A stretch of 64,000 nucleotides of DNA from Candidatus Polarisedimenticolaceae bacterium (GTDB taxonomy: Bacteria > Pseudomonadota > Gammaproteobacteria > Chromatiales > Chromatiaceae): the NCBI GenBank assembly GCA_021647945.1, contig JAKITT010000001.1, positions 39,388-103,387 of the forward strand. Reading direction: 5' to 3'. Of this stretch, positions 1 to 10,400 are shown piece after piece. Each line of letters begins with the position of its first letter. Within the stretch, counting starts at the first letter, position 1. The notes under the pieces were generated by a model. That model had not been told where the DNA came from, ran no database searches, and was given only the letters and a program-made list of their open reading frames with translations. The position numbers and the translations under genes were made by a program.

Positions 1-2355
1 ACAGGTCTACTCACCGGTTTAACCGCAGGCTCGACAACGGTCACAGCAGCCTCTGGTGCCGTACAAAACAGTATCAACATCACCATATCACCCGCCACAC
101 TCACAAGCCTCACGCTCTCACCGAAAAACCCCACTGTCGCCTTGGGAACATCATTGCAACTGTCGGTATCGGGGCTCTTTTCTGATGGCACAACACAAGA
201 CCTCACAACACAATCGACTTGGGGCTCCTCAGATCTTGCTGTCGCCACATTCGACACACCCGGCCTGCTATCGGCACTCAGCCAAGGCAGCGCCACAATT
301 TCAGTCATCAATGGCACTATCTCAGGCAACACCTCACTCACCGTTTCACCTGCCACATTGAGTCAGATTGAGATCAACCTAACCAAGTCTGAGATTGCTC
401 TGGGAACAGGCATTCAGGCCGAAGCGATTGGCCTATTTAGTGATAACACCGTTCAGACACTGACCGGACAGGTGACCTGGAGCAGCAGTGATGATGCGGT
501 TGCTACCGTTTCAAACCAGGCAGGCAGTGCCGGTTGGATTGAGAGTGTAACTGTCGGCACCATTCAGCTGAGCGCGCTCTATAGTGGCGTGACGGGTAGT
601 ACTGCATTTGAGGTAAAAGGGGCACAGCTCACCTCAATTGATATAACCCCAACAGAACTGAGTATGGCCGCAGGTTTAACCGAAAATTTTACTGCAACAG
701 GGCGATATTCAGATGGTTCTGTGCAAGACCTCACAGCGTTGGCAGTATGGCAATCGAGCAACTCATCCGTGGCCACCATCGAAAACAGCAGTGGCCACCA
801 TGGTGAAGTAGCGAGTTTAGTGGCGGGCCTCAGCACTATTTCAGCCACATTTGACGGTCTCTCTGGCAATACAGCGCTGACAATAACCCCTGCACTGTTG
901 CAATCCATCTCCCTGGATGTCACTTCATCATCAGTAGCGGCAGGGTTAAAAATTGAGTTTCAAGCGACCGGACACTACTCTGACGGCGCTACGGCTGATC
1001 TAACCGAGCAGGCCACATGGCTCAGCGCTGATGAGTCAGTCGTGAGCAGTGACCCATCCATTGGCGGCCTATTCATCTCACAGGCAGCCGGTGATGCCAT
1101 TATCACCGCCAGCGTTGATGACATATTGGGCTTCCACTTTTTCACTGTCACACCTGCCACACTCGTCTCAATCGTCATTGACCAAGCAACCCCCACGATT
1201 GCTCTCGGCACACAGCTCACCTTCACAGCAACCGGGCACTACTCTGATGCCACCACACAAGATATCTCCAACACCGTCACTTGGCAGAGTTCTGATCCAG
1301 ACACCGCAACCATCAGCAACAGTGATCTGTCATATGGAGAGACACAGGGGTTGCTAGAGGGGAGTACCACAATAACCGCTCACTTCGAAAGTATGAGTGA
1401 CACGACAACACTGAACATCACAGCAGCTACACTATCCTCCATCACACTGTCAGGCAGTGGCGCAAATCTTGTAGATGGCTCCACCATGTCACTGCAAGCA
1501 ACCGCCAATTTCTCCGACAGCAGTACCCAGGATTTCACTCAATTTGTAACCTGGAGCAGCAGTGCAGAGGAGATTGCATCGATCAGCAATAAAGAGGGCG
1601 AACGTGGATTAGTGACCGGCATCGCTGTTGGTAGCGCACAACTTTCTGCTCAATTTGATGGCCTATCGGCAGCAACCCCCTATGACCTCACCATTGTAAG
1701 CGACCCAGATGCGCCGATCTCACTGGCACTATCGGTTGAACCCAATGTGATTTTGAACAATGGCAGTGACAGCACCACGCTCAGCGTCACACTGCAACCG
1801 ACTGAGGCAGCAGGCACCATTGCCGATGGCACGGTGGTTGAGTTTGAGATATCTGAGGGCAATACGGTCACAAATTTCAACGCAAGCACGACAGATGGCA
1901 CCACCTCCATTCCACTAAGCTCAACCTATTCAGGCATGATCTCAATTAAAGCAACAGTGCAAGGGCTTACCGTGAATAGCACTTCATCACTCTATTCAAC
2001 GGACAATTTCTCCACAGTCATTGGCAAAGCGGCCAATATGTCGCCTGACTATGATAATGGAACTTACCGTATTGGCTCTTGGTTTGGACTGTACATGCGG
2101 AACTACTCAAACCGAGAGTTTGATGTGCTTTACTACCAGATAAATAATGGCGGAGTATTGATTAGTGAGACCTATGATCCAGCATTTCTTAGCGACGGTA
2201 CATTAACCGCCGGTGAGTCAGCTGGGGTGGTCTATATATTAGATGCTTTAGATGGTGACCAAGTTGATAATGGCATTAGTGCCAGCTACCTGTTGCAAGA
2301 CGCCGCCACAGCAGCCCCAGCCTTTGGTTTTTCTGTCACTTATAGCGTAAATTGA
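1..2355 (+). CDS. Ig-like (BIG2) repeat surface protein, 5' end outside window
   Basis: The frame is open from base 1, so this is the C-terminal 784 residues of a longer protein. Six complete repeats of about 87 residues run from about residue 31 to 565. Each starts with a PATL-x-SI-like strand and carries YSDG-x-x-QDLT and WSSS-x-x-x-ATI segments, the signature of bacterial Ig-like group 2 domains. The tail of a seventh repeat lies before them. Residues about 568-665 resemble an invasin-type Big_1 domain, and a C-terminal domain of about 115 residues rich in Tyr and Asn follows that I do not recognise. Such proteins are usually secreted or surface-displayed adhesins. No C-terminal anchor, PEP-CTERM or LPXTG sorting motif is visible. 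The signal peptide, if any, is upstream of the window. Confidence 0.9.
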   Translation, partial: TGLLTGLTAGSTTVTAASGAVQNSINITISPATLTSLTLSPKNPTVALGTSLQLSVSGLFSDGTTQDLTTQSTWGSSDLAVATFDTPGLLSALSQGSATISVINGTISGNTSLTVSPATLSQIEINLTKSEIALGTGIQAEAIGLFSDNTVQTLTGQVTWSSSDDAVATVSNQAGSAGWIESVTVGTIQLSALYSGVTGSTAFEVKGAQLTSIDITPTELSMAAGLTENFTATGRYSDGSVQDLTALAVWQSSNSSVATIENSSGHHGEVASLVAGLSTISATFDGLSGNTALTITPALLQSISLDVTSSSVAAGLKIEFQATGHYSDGATADLTEQATWLSADESVVSSDPSIGGLFISQAAGDAIITASVDDILGFHFFTVTPATLVSIVIDQATPTIALGTQLTFTATGHYSDATTQDISNTVTWQSSDPDTATISNSDLSYGETQGLLEGSTTITAHFESMSDTTTLNITAATLSSITLSGSGANLVDGSTMSLQATANFSDSSTQDFTQFVTWSSSAEEIASISNKEGERGLVTGIAVGSAQLSAQFDGLSAATPYDLTIVSDPDAPISLALSVEPNVILNNGSDSTTLSVTLQPTEAAGTIADGTVVEFEISEGNTVTNFNASTTDGTTSIPLSSTYSGMISIKATVQGLTVNSTSSLYSTDNFSTVIGKAANMSPDYDNGTYRIGSWFGLYMRNYSNREFDVLYYQINNGGVLISETYDPAFLSDGTLTAGESAGVVYILDALDGDQVDNGISASYLLQDAATAAPAFGFSVTYSVN

Positions 2356-2492
2356 GCGCCTCAAATTTGCGACCCCATATCACCCTAAGTCCCCAGCATT
2401 CCCCTTCCCAGCGCGTCGGCCTACATATCAGATCGACGTGTAGTGATTGTCACCCATTAAATGCTCTTTTAAGTTAGAGGCGCGCTAATAAG

Positions 2493-2636
2493 TCATGAAA
2501 GGGGCTATCCACTTCATTGGCCTTTTCCCACTCCAGACACTTTATGCTCGTTTAGGGTCGCATTTATGCGACCAGCCGAACCTGCGAGCCTGCACATGAC
2601 AGGGATTGTTCCCAACAATCCTTCTGCATTTCCTCC
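2493..2636 (+). repeat. Left half of palindromic MITE-like repeat, split by the IS
   Basis: This stretch starts with TCATGA and ggggctatccac, matching in inverted form the end of the right half at 4052-4117. It contains the perfect hairpin ggtcgcat-tt-atgcgacc (2556-2573) and a second hairpin ggattgtt-ccc-aacaatcc (2603-2621). Uninterrupted relatives lie at 36160-36292 (inverted) and 53477-53605. The second hairpin and its right flank match 31562-31611 inverted, so the copy is a mosaic. The preceding 2356-2492 shows nothing recognisable. Confidence 0.75.
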
Positions 2637-2639
2637 TTA

Positions 2640-2653
2640 TATGGACCCACTCC
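2640..2653 (+). repeat. Subterminal inverted repeat, left, of IS1111-type element
   Basis: tatggacccactcc is the exact reverse complement of 4033-4046. It lies 3 bp inside the inferred left end. Confidence 0.85.
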
Positions 2654-2941
2654 GGTTTGCAAGACACTTTGTCGATGCCAAGAGGAAATCATTGCTCTCA
2701 TATATCCGGCCTATTAATGGAAAACTATCTTGTTTCCTGGCCCCGATGGTTATCTGCGCTCATCCTCCTCATCATCCTTACGGCCTCTTAAGAGCCAATG
2801 CAGGAAACAGGTTTTGAATGAGCCGGTCTGACCTTTCTTACCATCCGACTATTTGTCTTTTGCAACTGTTGGAAAGGGGTTAACTCTTTCTCAATCGACG
2901 GGAAGTGCTGTCAACAGTACTCGCCAATGATAATTTCTCTG
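2654..2941 (-). ncRNA. Putative bridge RNA region of the IS
   Basis: This is the non-coding segment 3' of the transposase. By family knowledge, IS1111-group elements encode their bridge RNA here. Seen directly: gaggaaat at 2682-2689 is the reverse complement of the target bases 2628-2635 immediately left of the insertion point, a possible target guide. The exact RNA ends and the donor loop were not resolved. An 8-base match could arise by chance. Confidence 0.4.
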
Positions 2942-3961
2942 TCATACGGCAACACGATAGCTCTCACCTTTTGCCATGATGACCCACGCGATCCGAGCCA
3001 TCTTGTTGGCAACTGCAACACAGGCTCTATTATGCCCCCGGCGTTCTAACAAGGCTTGAGCCCATCGGCTAAAGCGATCTGTCTTGTTTGCTGAATGTCG
3101 CAGTACTGCCCGAGCACCGTGGATAAATAGTGTTCTGAGATAGCTGTCACCACGTTTACTGATCCCCAGGAGGACGGTCTTGCCGCCACTTGAATGCTGG
3201 CCGGGTACCAAACCTAACCACGCGGAAAAATGACGGCCATTCACAAAGTTTTTGCCATCTCCTGCCGCAGCATAGGTGGCGCTGGCAGTAAGTGGCCCAA
3301 CCCCTAAAATCTCATCGAGTCGGCGGCACACCTCATTTCCCTGATTGAGACTTTTGATCCGAGCCTCACACTGCTTAAACCGCTTGTCCATGCTCTTTAG
3401 CTCTTCCTGGAATTCTGAAAATATCTCTCGTGTCAGGGGGGTTAATCCATTCTTTGCATCCTCCAGAATCTCGGGGAGTGCTTTACGCACAGCAGCTACC
3501 CCCATATTGATCACCACCCCATATTCTGCCAACAATCCGCGAATTTGATTCACCAGGGCGGTACGCTCTTTTTTGATACGCTCCCGTTGGCGGTGGAAAT
3601 TCTGAATATCCTGCTGCTCAACTGATTTGATCGGCACAAAACGCATATTGGGACGCTGGGCTGCCTCTGCGATCCCTTCAGCATCGTTGTAATCGTTCTT
3701 GTTGCCTTTAACGTAGGGTTTGACATATTGAGGAGCGATAAGACGAACCTCATGCCCCAGAGCAAGAAACTCTCTCGCCCAGTAGTTGGCGCCACCACAA
3801 GCCTCCATCGCTATCAAACAGGGTTCTAAGTTAGCCATGTACGCCAACAGCTGCTTTCTTTTGAGTAACTTCTTTTTGATATACCGCCCCACATGATTAA
3901 CGGCATACAGGTGAAAGACAGATTTTGCTATATCAAGGCCAATCATTGTAATCTTGGTCAT
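2942..3961 (-). CDS. IS110/IS1111-family DEDD transposase (recombinase)
   Basis: The 339-residue protein is full length for the family and looks intact. The N-terminal RuvC-like DEDD domain shows D10 (GLDIAK), E53 (MEACGG), and D90 and D93 in the KNDYNDAE motif. The C-terminal transposase_20 domain contains the LGVGPLTA helix-hairpin-helix-like motif near residue 220 and the QHSSGGK segment that holds the family's catalytic serine. The enzyme should excise the IS as a circle and insert it using the bridge RNA to choose the target. The short 90-bp upstream gap suggests expression depends on a junction promoter formed on circularisation, as known for the family. No frameshift is visible. Confidence 0.95.
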   Translation of the reverse strand: MTKITMIGLDIAKSVFHLYAVNHVGRYIKKKLLKRKQLLAYMANLEPCLIAMEACGGANYWAREFLALGHEVRLIAPQYVKPYVKGNKNDYNDAEGIAEAAQRPNMRFVPIKSVEQQDIQNFHRQRERIKKERTALVNQIRGLLAEYGVVINMGVAAVRKALPEILEDAKNGLTPLTREIFSEFQEELKSMDKRFKQCEARIKSLNQGNEVCRRLDEILGVGPLTASATYAAAGDGKNFVNGRHFSAWLGLVPGQHSSGGKTVLLGISKRGDSYLRTLFIHGARAVLRHSANKTDRFSRWAQALLERRGHNRACVAVANKMARIAWVIMAKGESYRVAV

Positions 3962-4032
3962 TGGATCTACTCCACTTGTTTAGATGGTTGGTAACAACTC
4001 CATCTTGGCCCTTTTGAGGCCGCTTATAAAGT

Positions 4033-4046
4033 GGAGTGGGTCCATA
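4033..4046 (+). repeat. Subterminal inverted repeat, right, of IS1111-type element
   Basis: ggagtgggtccata is the exact reverse complement of 2640-2653. It ends 5 bp inside the inferred right end. Confidence 0.85.
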
Positions 4047-4051
4047 CCATT

Positions 4052-4117
4052 ATCCATGGAGGTCAATGTGCACCTACAGCCATATTAGGCCAATGGAGTG
4101 GATACCCCCTTAGTCAT
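4052..4117 (+). repeat. Right half of the IS-split palindromic repeat
   Basis: It carries the segment atgtgcacctac followed by aggccaatggagtggatacccc and ends TAGTCATGA, the inverted counterpart of the left half's terminus. The same right arm is present intact at 53550-53605 and, inverted, at 36160-36215. Confidence 0.75.
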
Positions 4118-4148
4118 GATTGTTCCTTAAAGAAGAAAAGTCACTAAT

Positions 4149-4162
4149 TTGACTTATATCAA
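4149..4162 (+). promoter_or_regulatory. FNR/ANR-like site
   Basis: TTGACTTATATCAA matches the FNR consensus TTGAT-N4-ATCAA at 9 of 10 specified positions. It lies about 118 bp before the short lipoprotein frame and 314 bp before the giant gene's start. Either could be oxygen-regulated. One site in AT-rich intergenic DNA is weak evidence. Confidence 0.35.
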
Positions 4163-4266
4163 TCAAATAATGAATCCAGCGATTTAAACCTCTTAAGAAC
4201 TCCATGCTGTTGCCGACATTTAAGTGGCGTTAGTTTAATCCGCCACAGTCTGTCGCCCACACTCTG

Positions 4267-4461
4267 TTGGCCAAAATAACACTTGGATATGACATGGATA
4301 TGCACAGATACCGACCTACCCACGGCTTAAAGCCATATGTACTTATCTTCTCTCTGGCCCTGTTCACAGTGCTGCTTAGCGGCTGTGGTGGCGGTGGAGG
4401 CGGCTCATCCTCTGGAACAGATGATGCAGCATCCCGCACTGTTATTTCTGGTCACGCATAA
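4267..4461 (+). CDS. Short lipoprotein or 5' remnant of a lipoprotein gene
   Basis: The 64-residue frame has a typical signal peptide and lipobox (VLLSGC) followed by a glycine/serine linker, then ends after SRTVISGHA. In full-length relatives, such as the lipoprotein encoded at 15113-16729, an equivalent Cys-Gly-rich linker and T-V-x-G strand lead into a larger domain. Here it is missing, so this may be a truncated gene. The next gene starts 14 bp later in another frame and has its own signal peptide. An internal Met about ten codons in would still leave a complete lipoprotein signal. No strong ribosome binding site is visible. Confidence 0.45.
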   Translation: MAKITLGYDMDMHRYRPTHGLKPYVLIFSLALFTVLLSGCGGGGGGSSSGTDDAASRTVISGHA

Positions 4462-4475
4462 AGATAGGTCCAGCC

Positions 4476-7400
4476 ATGATTTCGCTGATCACCAAAGGTC
4501 CATCCAAAACCCTGCTGCTAGTTGTTACAGCACTCCTTCTAACGCTCTCAGTCATCAGCCATGCCGACGTGGTCAAATTTATCTATGCCTACAGCGGTAG
4601 TGGGACACTATTACAGCCAGTCAACGCCGCCAATATCTGCCCTGACCCCAATGGTGGCAGCACTCCTGCCACTGTCTGTCATGGTGTGAGCGTAAACGCC
4701 GACGGAACCTTTTTACTTGATCTCGGCACTACGCAACACAGTAGTGATAGCAACCTAGCGCTGATATCCAACCATTACAAACACTTGCCCCCCCAATCTG
4801 CGGGGGATCAAGATCAGTTCATCCTACTCAAAAGCCAGCGCCGACTTGAGCATGTGGCCACTGGAGCCACCACCGACGGGGTTGAAATTGGCCTCCTCTC
4901 TGAGGCGGTAGTCGCCGCCGTCGAAGATCTCTATGGTGTCCCGGCCAGCGCGGATGGATTGATCATTCCACAGCTCGCCAGTCGCTTAGCTACGGTAGAT
5001 GCCGATTGGGCCAACAGTGCGCTAGCTACTGAGCGCAACGCCTTTACTGATGATGAATCACGTGAACTGCACAACCGAAATCTACGCCAGCTAAGCGACA
5101 CCGACTCAGAAGTGCTGGCCGAGCTTGCCATAGCCGCCATGCGCAATGAGGGTGATGAGCAGGGCCGTCTATTGGTTCGCAAAAGTTTGCTACAGGCCGT
5201 CGCTGACCCTACCCAGTTTAAACAGCTGACTCAGCGCACACTGAGACTACTGAATTTAGTTGAAGGTGCTGAAGCGGCTGAACCACTCTTGGTGCTTCAG
5301 GCCAGCCGTTACTCGGTAAAAACAGGCACACAAGTGGTGCTGGATACCGCTGCGAGCCTCAATGCAGACCGCTTCTTTGGCTACGACTGGCTCGGTGTGG
5401 ATAGTGATAAAGCCACCGCCCAATTCACCCGCACCGAAACGGGTTCCTATCTGGTCTGTACCACCGGCGAGTACATCGGTGGCGACGAAAGCAGTACCGA
5501 CTGTATACAGATTAAAGTACGCAAACCCACCATCGCCATTATAAAAAGTGATACCGACCAAGTAGAGGTGGGGAACACCATTAACCTGGATGGCAGTAGC
5601 AGCATCAGTGCAGATACTTTTGCCTGGAGTGGCACCGGCACTTTTGCTACACCCAGCATCTCAATATCCACTTGGACAGCACCGTTAACCCCGGGTGAAC
5701 ACCAGCTAACACTGACCATTAATGAGAGTGAAACTGACCAGATAACCATCCATGTATTTGAGGTCAAACCGATTGCCATTCCGCGGGCGGATCAACAGGT
5801 CTACCTGCTTGTCGATGGGGCTGGCGTGCAGCTCACCTCTGAGAGCATCACCTCTGATGGCTCTGCTGTGGAGTCGGTTGCCTGGAGCATCATCGAGCGC
5901 CCAGTCGGTAGCAACCCATCAATCACCGGCAGCAATCTGGCCAATGCCCGCTTCCAAACCGATCTTCCTGGTGATTACCTTATTCGCCTAACCGCCACTT
6001 ACCACGGCAACCAAGACAGTGCGTCACTCTTGATTCATGCCGACAAAGTGGGCGTTCCTGTCGCTAATGCGGGGGGTGACCGTACCGCTTTTCGCAACCA
6101 AACACTCACTCTTGATGGCAGTGCCAGCAGTAGCCCCGATGGTTTGACTCTCAGCTATCTCTGGCAGAGCAACACCACCCTTCTGACCAATGCCGATCAG
6201 GCCATCGCTAAATTCATCGCCAGTGAGCTGGGTGAGCATGAGGTGATATTGACGGTGACCGCTGGGGGTGAACAGTCACAACAGCGAATCAAAGTGACGG
6301 TGGTTAACCAACTACCGAGTGCAACAGATCATCAATTTGAGGCGACCATTGGCACCATTCTGCATGAGCAGCTTCTCACCAACGACCCTGATGGTGATGC
6401 ACTCGAATACCAACTTATCAGCAAACCAACACTGGGCAGTCTCAATCTTGACCCTATCACCGGCCAATTTGACTACCTGGCAGGCGGCGAAGCGGGCTGC
6501 CTCTACTCAAATAGCATGCTGGAGGTCAGCAGTGACCAGCAGGTTCCTGTACTGCGCCTCTGTGCTGACCGCACCTTTGCAGCCCCGGGTGAGGTGGTCA
6601 CACTCACCGCAGCACCCTCTGCCAACTCAACCAAGCTGACCGCGCTCACCTGGATAGGTGTCAGCAGTAATAGTGACACTGCCCAATTCTCTAGCACCGA
6701 AGTTGGCATACACCTCATTTGTGTCGAAGGCCAGATGGGCAGTAGCCACGTCATCAGCACCGCCTGTGTGGAGATCGAGATCGGCACCGGGGCACCACCA
6801 GGATTCGACCCTGGCGAAACCTACACTGATCGGTTCACCTATCGGGTATTTGATGGCTATGGTCACTCCAGAGTCGCCACTGTCATCATCACCATCGGCT
6901 GGCGCAATGGTCTGCCTGTTGTCCTTGATGCCACCTATCTCCTGGAGCCAAGTGCAACGCTAAATGAGCAGATAGTCGGCAGCGATATTGATGGCCAAAC
7001 CCTCACATTTCGCATCATTGACCCACCCACTCTGGGCAGCGTCACACTCACCAATGCCAGCAATGGTAATTTTCGATATCAGGCGGGCAGCGTCGTTGGG
7101 GTTGATCAATTCACCGTGGTCGCTAATGACGGCTTGGTCGACTCAAAACTGGCCACCATCAAGCTCACCATCTCAACACCTGATGCGGGGAATCAAGCGC
7201 CCATCGCATTGGACTTGGTCAATCTAACCACCACTGAAGATACGGCACTTACCGGCCAGCTCAACGCCAGCGATGCCGATGGCGATGCACTCGAGTTCCT
7301 TCTGGCTACCCAGCCAACACGGGGCAGCGTAGTGATCACCAACCCAACAAACGGCAGCTTCCTCTACACACCCAACCAAGGTGAGACCGGTAGCGATAGC

Positions 7401-10400
7401 TTCACTTTTTACGCATTTGATGGTCAAGAGGCCTCTAACCACGCAACAGTTTCGATCACCATCGAAGCGAACCCAACCCCTGTCGTGGTCAATAACGCCC
7501 CTGTCGCCAATAGCCAAGGACCACTCACAACGGCACAAGGTGTCACCATCAATGGCACACTGGTCGCCACTGATAGCGATAATGACACCCTCACCTACAG
7601 CATCATCACGTACCCCAGCCGTGGCTCGGTTGAACTGAATGCCAGCACGGGTCAGTTTAGTTACCAACCCGACAGCAGTGCCGTGGGTGATGACCTCTTC
7701 ACCTTCACCGCAAGCGACAATAGCACCAGTGCCATACCCGCTCAGGTCACCATCATCATCGAAGCCAATCCAAACCTGCCACCACTCGCCGAATCACAAG
7801 GGCCGCTGGCAGGCCAAGAGGAAGAGAATCTAACGGGCACCCTACAAGGCAGTGACCCTGAGGGGGCCGATCTAACCTTCCGCATCACCACCCAGTCAAC
7901 AAATGGCGTCGTAACCCTAATAGATGCACAGGCAGGCACCTTCCGCTACGTGCCTGAAGCCGACACCTTCGGCAGCGATCAATTTAGTTTTGTCGTCAAT
8001 GATGGCAGCCGAGACTCAACACCTGCCGAGGTGACACTGGATATCAGCAACGTCAATGACCTGCCACTACTCGAGGCGCTGTCAGATAAGAGCATCCCTG
8101 CCGATCAGACATTGCAGGGGCAATTTACCGCCACAGATGCTGACAATGATCTCTTAACATTCCGTGTAGTGACCAATGGCAGCCTCGGCACCCTCACCTT
8201 TACCAATGCCAACACCGGTGCCTTCGCCTATCAACCCAGTGGCTCCGTGGGCACCGATCAGGTGACTGTCGATGTCACCGATAGCACGGCAAGTGCCACG
8301 CCTGTCACACTGACCATTGATGTTCTCATCGCCAACCGCGCGCCAGTCGCTGCAAATCTAAGCTTCAGTGCCTATGAGACGGTCACCTATACCGGCGCCT
8401 TCCCCAGCAGCGACCCCGATGGTAATGCACTCACCGTTGAGATCATCATGACACCTGAGTGGGGCGAGCTAACCCTAATCGACCAAGGGGCTGAAGGTTT
8501 TAGCTACCGCGCACTCTCAGGGAGTACCGGACAAGACCAATTTAGCTACCGTGTAACCGATGGCCTACTCTGGTCTGCTACCGCTCAAGTCACCATTGAG
8601 ATCAGTTCAGCCAATGACCTCTGCCGAGGCCCCGGCATTGGTAAGCAGGATCGAGATGATGATGGCTTTGCCGGCTTCATTGAGACCGCCTTCTCCACCA
8701 ATCCAGATTTAGCCGCAGAGACCCCTGTTGGGTTAGACCCCGTAGCACTCGGTGTCAACTTTAGTAACGATGATGACGGTGATGGCTACTTAGACTATGC
8801 CGAGCTGTGGATGGGCACCGACTACACCGATGCCAACTCACGCCCAGGCGACTCACTCACCGCCGAGCTGCCCGACTGCCTCACTGCTCTCTATGATGAT
8901 AGAGCGCCCGCGCTAATGGCACTAGCCCTGCCCACCGCCCCCCTCACCGTGGGTGACACAGGTCTACAAGTCAGTGGTGCCTGGACCGGTCTCGACAATG
9001 CCGCTGGCATCGCCACCCTGCAAATTGAGATGAGCAGCCCCTCGGGTCTGACCTACACCCAGAACCATCAATTTAGTGATAACCCGCTGCATGTCGCCGA
9101 TCCCGTGCTACTGCTTGAGGTGGGTAAATATGATGAGGCGGGAATATGGACACTGAAACAGCTCACGCTCACCGATGCCTGGGGTAATGAATTGACCCTC
9201 AGCACCAGTGCGCTGACAAATGCCGGTTATGCCACCCAGTTTGAGCTAATCAACGCCAATGCAGATGATCTGCCTCCCGTTTTGGTCTCACTCGATATCA
9301 GCACACCCGCGGTTGATCTAGAGAGTGTCGATCCCAAGGTGCGGCTGGCCCTACATAGCACCGACAATCTTTCAGGTGTTGCACTCGCCACCTTTGCCCT
9401 GCGTGGCCCCTCAGGGCAGTTCATCTATGGACAGCTCCCCATATCACCCGCCAACACGGACTTTACCGGTGAACTCCAGAGCCAAACAGTGCCCAGCTAT
9501 ACTGAGCAAGGTACCTGGACACTGATGGATCTAATGCTACAGGATGCCGCAGGCAACACCCTGCAACTCTCCGAAAGTGCCCTGCTTGCACGTGGTATCG
9601 CAACGGAGATCACCTTCACCGGACCAACACCCGACCTGACGGCCCCAGAACTGCTCGCGCTATACACCACCACATCGCTGATTGATCTGGTTGGTGGGCC
9701 ACAAACCGCCCGTTTCGTAATGAATACAAGTGATGCAGCATCAGGTGTCTCAAGGGTTGGGCTAACGCTCAAAGGCCCCTCTGGCCAACATGTGAGCGCC
9801 GAGGCACGCAGCCTTGACGCACCCAATATCTGGCAGGCACACCTCGCCACCAGTGAGATTGGAGGTGAAGTTGAAACGGGCATCTGGCAGGTCGATGAGG
9901 CCACGCTTGAAGATGCCGCTGGCAATCGCGTAGTTTTCAATGCCGCCGCACTCGCCAGTGCAGAGATTGTGGTACAAGTCGAAATAGTCAACACAGGCAA
10001 CTGCATCTGCGCACCCGTCAACCATCTGCCTATCGCATTGGGCAGCAGTTTCACCACCGTCGAGGAGCAACCCGTATCGGGAGAGATGATCGCGCAAGAT
10101 GAAGATGGCGATGAACTCTTCTACACCATCACGCAGCCAGCCAGCCTGGGCCGCGTCATCATCGACAACCCCACCACAGGTGCTTTCACCTACACGCCAA
10201 ATAGTTTTGCACACGGCACCGACCACTTTGAATTCCAGGTGGATGTTGGCATTGGCGTCTCCAATAGCGCCACCGTGGTGATTGAGATCAGCGCCGTCAA
10301 TAACGCACCGATTGCAGAAAATTTGAGTCTGACAATTGAGCAAAACAGTCAACACCTCGACCACCTACCAGCCAGTGATCCCGATGGTGACACATTGACC

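Larger units (their letters stand above)
2637..4051 (-). mobile_element. IS110-family insertion sequence, IS1111 group
   Basis: The element is 1415 bp. Its limits come from comparing the split repeat with the uninterrupted relative near 31562-31611: the left flank ends ...tttcctcc and the right flank resumes atccatggaggtc. It has 14-bp perfect inverted repeats at 2640-2653 and 4033-4046, set 3 and 5 bp inside the ends. Subterminal inverted repeats and absence of a target duplication are typical of the IS1111 group. The transposase is transcribed leftward, with about 90 bp upstream and a long 305-bp non-coding 3' segment. In this group the 3' segment is where the bridge RNA lies. The target is a hairpin repeat, as known for several IS110/IS1111 elements that insert in REP sequences. 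Confidence 0.85.

Noticed and set aside
2566..2817. 83-codon frame across the left end of the IS
   Set aside because: It crosses the insertion boundary from the hairpin repeat into the IS non-coding region, so it cannot be a conserved gene.
7224..7667. 147-codon minus-strand frame inside the giant gene
   Set aside because: It lies antisense to repeat domains with strong codon bias on the plus strand, and shows no motif. The same applies to 9497-10057 and 9762-10364.
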